Source: Candidatus Omnitrophota bacterium (lineage in GTDB: Bacteria > Omnitrophota > Omnitrophia > Omnitrophales > JACROU01). Taken from it: DNA of 64,000 bases. Numbering within the stretch: the stretch's first letter is position 1; each line of letters begins with the position of its first letter. Under the pieces are notes generated by a model. That model was not told the origin of the DNA. It made no database searches and saw nothing but the letters and a program-made list of their open reading frames with translations. Of this stretch, positions 62,551 to 64,000 are shown in pieces. The DNA is taken from the NCBI GenBank assembly GCA_029261035.1, contig JAJDCD010000008.1, positions 1 through 64,000 on the forward strand. The letters are read 5' to 3'. Made by a program: the position numbers and the translations under genes.

Positions 62551-64000
62551 TTACGCTGCTTGTGCAACAAGTCGTTCTGCTTCAATAGATAATCTTAAAT
62601 TTTCTAGCAAATCAAAAACAAGATGACTTCCCTCTAATCGAATACCCTTAACACCTAAAGTATCTTCAAACCACTCAGGATGAATCACAACACCATCGCT
62701 AGCAACTTTGGCTCTAGCTAAAACTAATTTAAATACAAAGGCAGCTAAACCTTCCCTGATTTCCCCATCCGCCTTTGAGTAACTCGCTGTCATATACTCT
62801 TCAGGTATTTTAGATTCCATCTCTCCCCATACGCCCTCAGTCATTATTCCAATTTTCAGACTATCAGAACGATCACTAAAAGTTTGTCTTCTAGCTTGTT
62901 TTTTAACAAAGCGAATATTAGTTTTTCCGTGAAGAACAGATCCTTTCCTCATCCATTCTGAAGCTTTAATCCTCTCATCATGATCTCTGGGGTTATATAG
63001 AATATATAACTGATCTCTCTCTTTCATTTGCTGTATCCATTCTGGAAACGACTTCATGAGCCCTTCAAAAGAACTTAAATCTAAAATCACATCTACAACC
63101 TGATCCCCTATAAAAATATCTGAGTAATTCACCTTAATCTGATCCAAATCTCTTCTATCAACACTCCACATCAAAGTTGCTATCTCCATCGCACGAGTGA
63201 GAACCTCAGGCATTTCCCGAGTAGATTGATATAACTGCCAAAAAGAACGTTTATACTCCTTACTTAGCTGAACTCCAAGAGCTGTTTCCAAATATTCAGC
63301 CAATAAAACTTCAGAAGAAAAATCTTCTTGCAGCAAGTGCGTTAACACAACATCCAATGAGAGAGTTTCACCTAAACTTCTGGCCAAGACTTCTCTATCA
63401 AGCCAAGGAGATTCATCTTCTGGCACCACAAGTGTTTCAGAGGATTGACTCACTGCAAAAAATAGCTTGTTCAGTTGTTGAAACAAAACCTCCCAATCAT
63501 CAGCACCATGTCTCTCAAAAACTTCTAATACCTCTTCAATTTTTCTAAAATCTTTATTCATTCCAATCTTTCCCAGAACTAACATCATTTTTCTTTTAGC
63601 TTCTTCAGAAATATCGTTTCTACTAAAGATTATCGTTAGAACCTCTTTTATTTGGGTCTCAATATTTTTTATTTGATTTTCATTAAACTCTAAAGGAATT
63701 TGGTATAAAAAGAAATAAGCTAAAAACAACCATTCTTTTGCTGTAGTGAACAAGTTTAAAAGATCCATACGGATGATATTTCCATTCAATCTTCCCTTAC
63801 TAATACCGCTACTTAAACTATTAAGAATATTTAAATAATTCCCTGGTAAGAATAAAAGAGCCCACTCTTTCTTAAAAAAATAATTATTTAACTCTGAATC
63901 GGATAATAGATAAAATTGGTTTAAAGCATACATCCAATTTTCTTCATTTAAACCTACAAATAATTCTATTAAATCAATATCCGCAAAGAGATTTTTTTCT
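62551..64000 (-). CDS. C-terminal part of a large unknown protein
   Basis: The frame is open from the window edge to the stop at 62551 (about 482 residues visible), and an ATG at 63933 is internal rather than a start: the 22 codons before it are also open (ending VGLNEENW). No clear ribosome-binding site precedes that ATG. No family is recognised. The visible part is helical and acidic (NENQIKNIETQIKEVLTII, YLETALGVQLSKEYKRSF), with an alternating domain toward the end (DVILDLSSFEGL, LYILYNPRDHDER, LKIGIMTEGVWGE). No signal peptide or membrane helix is visible in this part. Confidence 0.6.
   Translation of the reverse strand, partial: EKNLFADIDLIELFVGLNEENWMYALNQFYLLSDSELNNYFFKKEWALLFLPGNYLNILNSLSSGISKGRLNGNIIRMDLLNLFTTAKEWLFLAYFFLYQIPLEFNENQIKNIETQIKEVLTIIFSRNDISEEAKRKMMLVLGKIGMNKDFRKIEEVLEVFERHGADDWEVLFQQLNKLFFAVSQSSETLVVPEDESPWLDREVLARSLGETLSLDVVLTHLLQEDFSSEVLLAEYLETALGVQLSKEYKRSFWQLYQSTREMPEVLTRAMEIATLMWSVDRRDLDQIKVNYSDIFIGDQVVDVILDLSSFEGLMKSFPEWIQQMKERDQLYILYNPRDHDERIKASEWMRKGSVLHGKTNIRFVKKQARRQTFSDRSDSLKIGIMTEGVWGEMESKIPEEYMTASYSKADGEIREGLAAFVFKLVLARAKVASDGVVIHPEWFEDTLGVKGIRLEGSHLVFDLLENLRLSIEAERLVAQAA

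Overview
The window is AT-rich bacterial chromosome, almost entirely coding. Nearly all genes read on the minus strand; the exceptions are a glycosyltransferase (19912-20646), rpoN (40561-42045) and a receiver-only response regulator (61846-62211). An LptD homologue, an outer-membrane barrel of the BamA/TamA type and many signal peptides point to a diderm. Several features together recall Omnitrophota or a related PVC-like lineage: very long minus-strand operons, a nucleotide-translocase-like protein with a long soluble C-terminus, a secreted glucoamylase-family protein, sigma-54, and AT-rich codon use. This placement is inference, because no rRNA or other phylogenetic marker was compared. No insertion sequence, prophage or CRISPR array was found.

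Layout, in order of coordinates. 1-5.2 kb: small accessory genes (DJ-1, secreted nuclease, MFS carrier, redoxin, aldose epimerase) leading from cinA. 5.2-19.1 kb: a large information-processing and membrane supercluster read as nusA-infB-rbfA-truB-ribF-rpsO-pnp-dut-ftsK-rimO-pgsA-pgpA-cinA. A strong promoter followed by a terminator-like hairpin lies in front of nusA. 19.2-34.6 kb: a cell-surface polysaccharide region. It holds a HAMP-like membrane protein, three GT2 glycosyltransferases, a YbhN/AglD-type membrane protein, an (alpha/alpha)6-like protein, the nucleotide-sugar enzymes (Ugd, UDP-xylose synthase, a GalE-like epimerase, WbpA-like dehydrogenase, RfbA, RfbB, RfbD) and lptD. 34.7-40.4 kb: transaldolase-like protein, two tandem GAF-GGDEF membrane proteins, an orphan UgpC/MalK-type ATPase and accD. 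40.4-44.9 kb: rpoN, a secreted glucoamylase-family protein, tRNA-Thr(CGT) and fabI.

44.9-50.8 kb is the most unusual block. An outer-membrane barrel gene is followed by a secreted protein with kinase-like motifs, then by a nucleotide-translocase-like carrier with a long soluble C-terminal region. These three may act together at the envelope. 50.9-61.7 kb: housekeeping genes (LOG family, thioesterase, NUDIX, SAM hydroxide adenosyltransferase, rlmH, hflX, miaA, argS, rsfS, ogt, a small lipoprotein, alanine dehydrogenase, nadE).

62.2-62.55 kb is the only long non-coding stretch, and it is filled by nested inverted repeats. Both window edges cut genes: a signal-peptide gene at the left edge and the C-terminal part of a larger unknown protein at the right edge. 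Several starts were moved from the longest open frame to a better start, using ribosome-binding sites, family length or a promoter position: the nuclease, dut, rpsO, rbfA, the HAMP-like protein, lptD and fabI.
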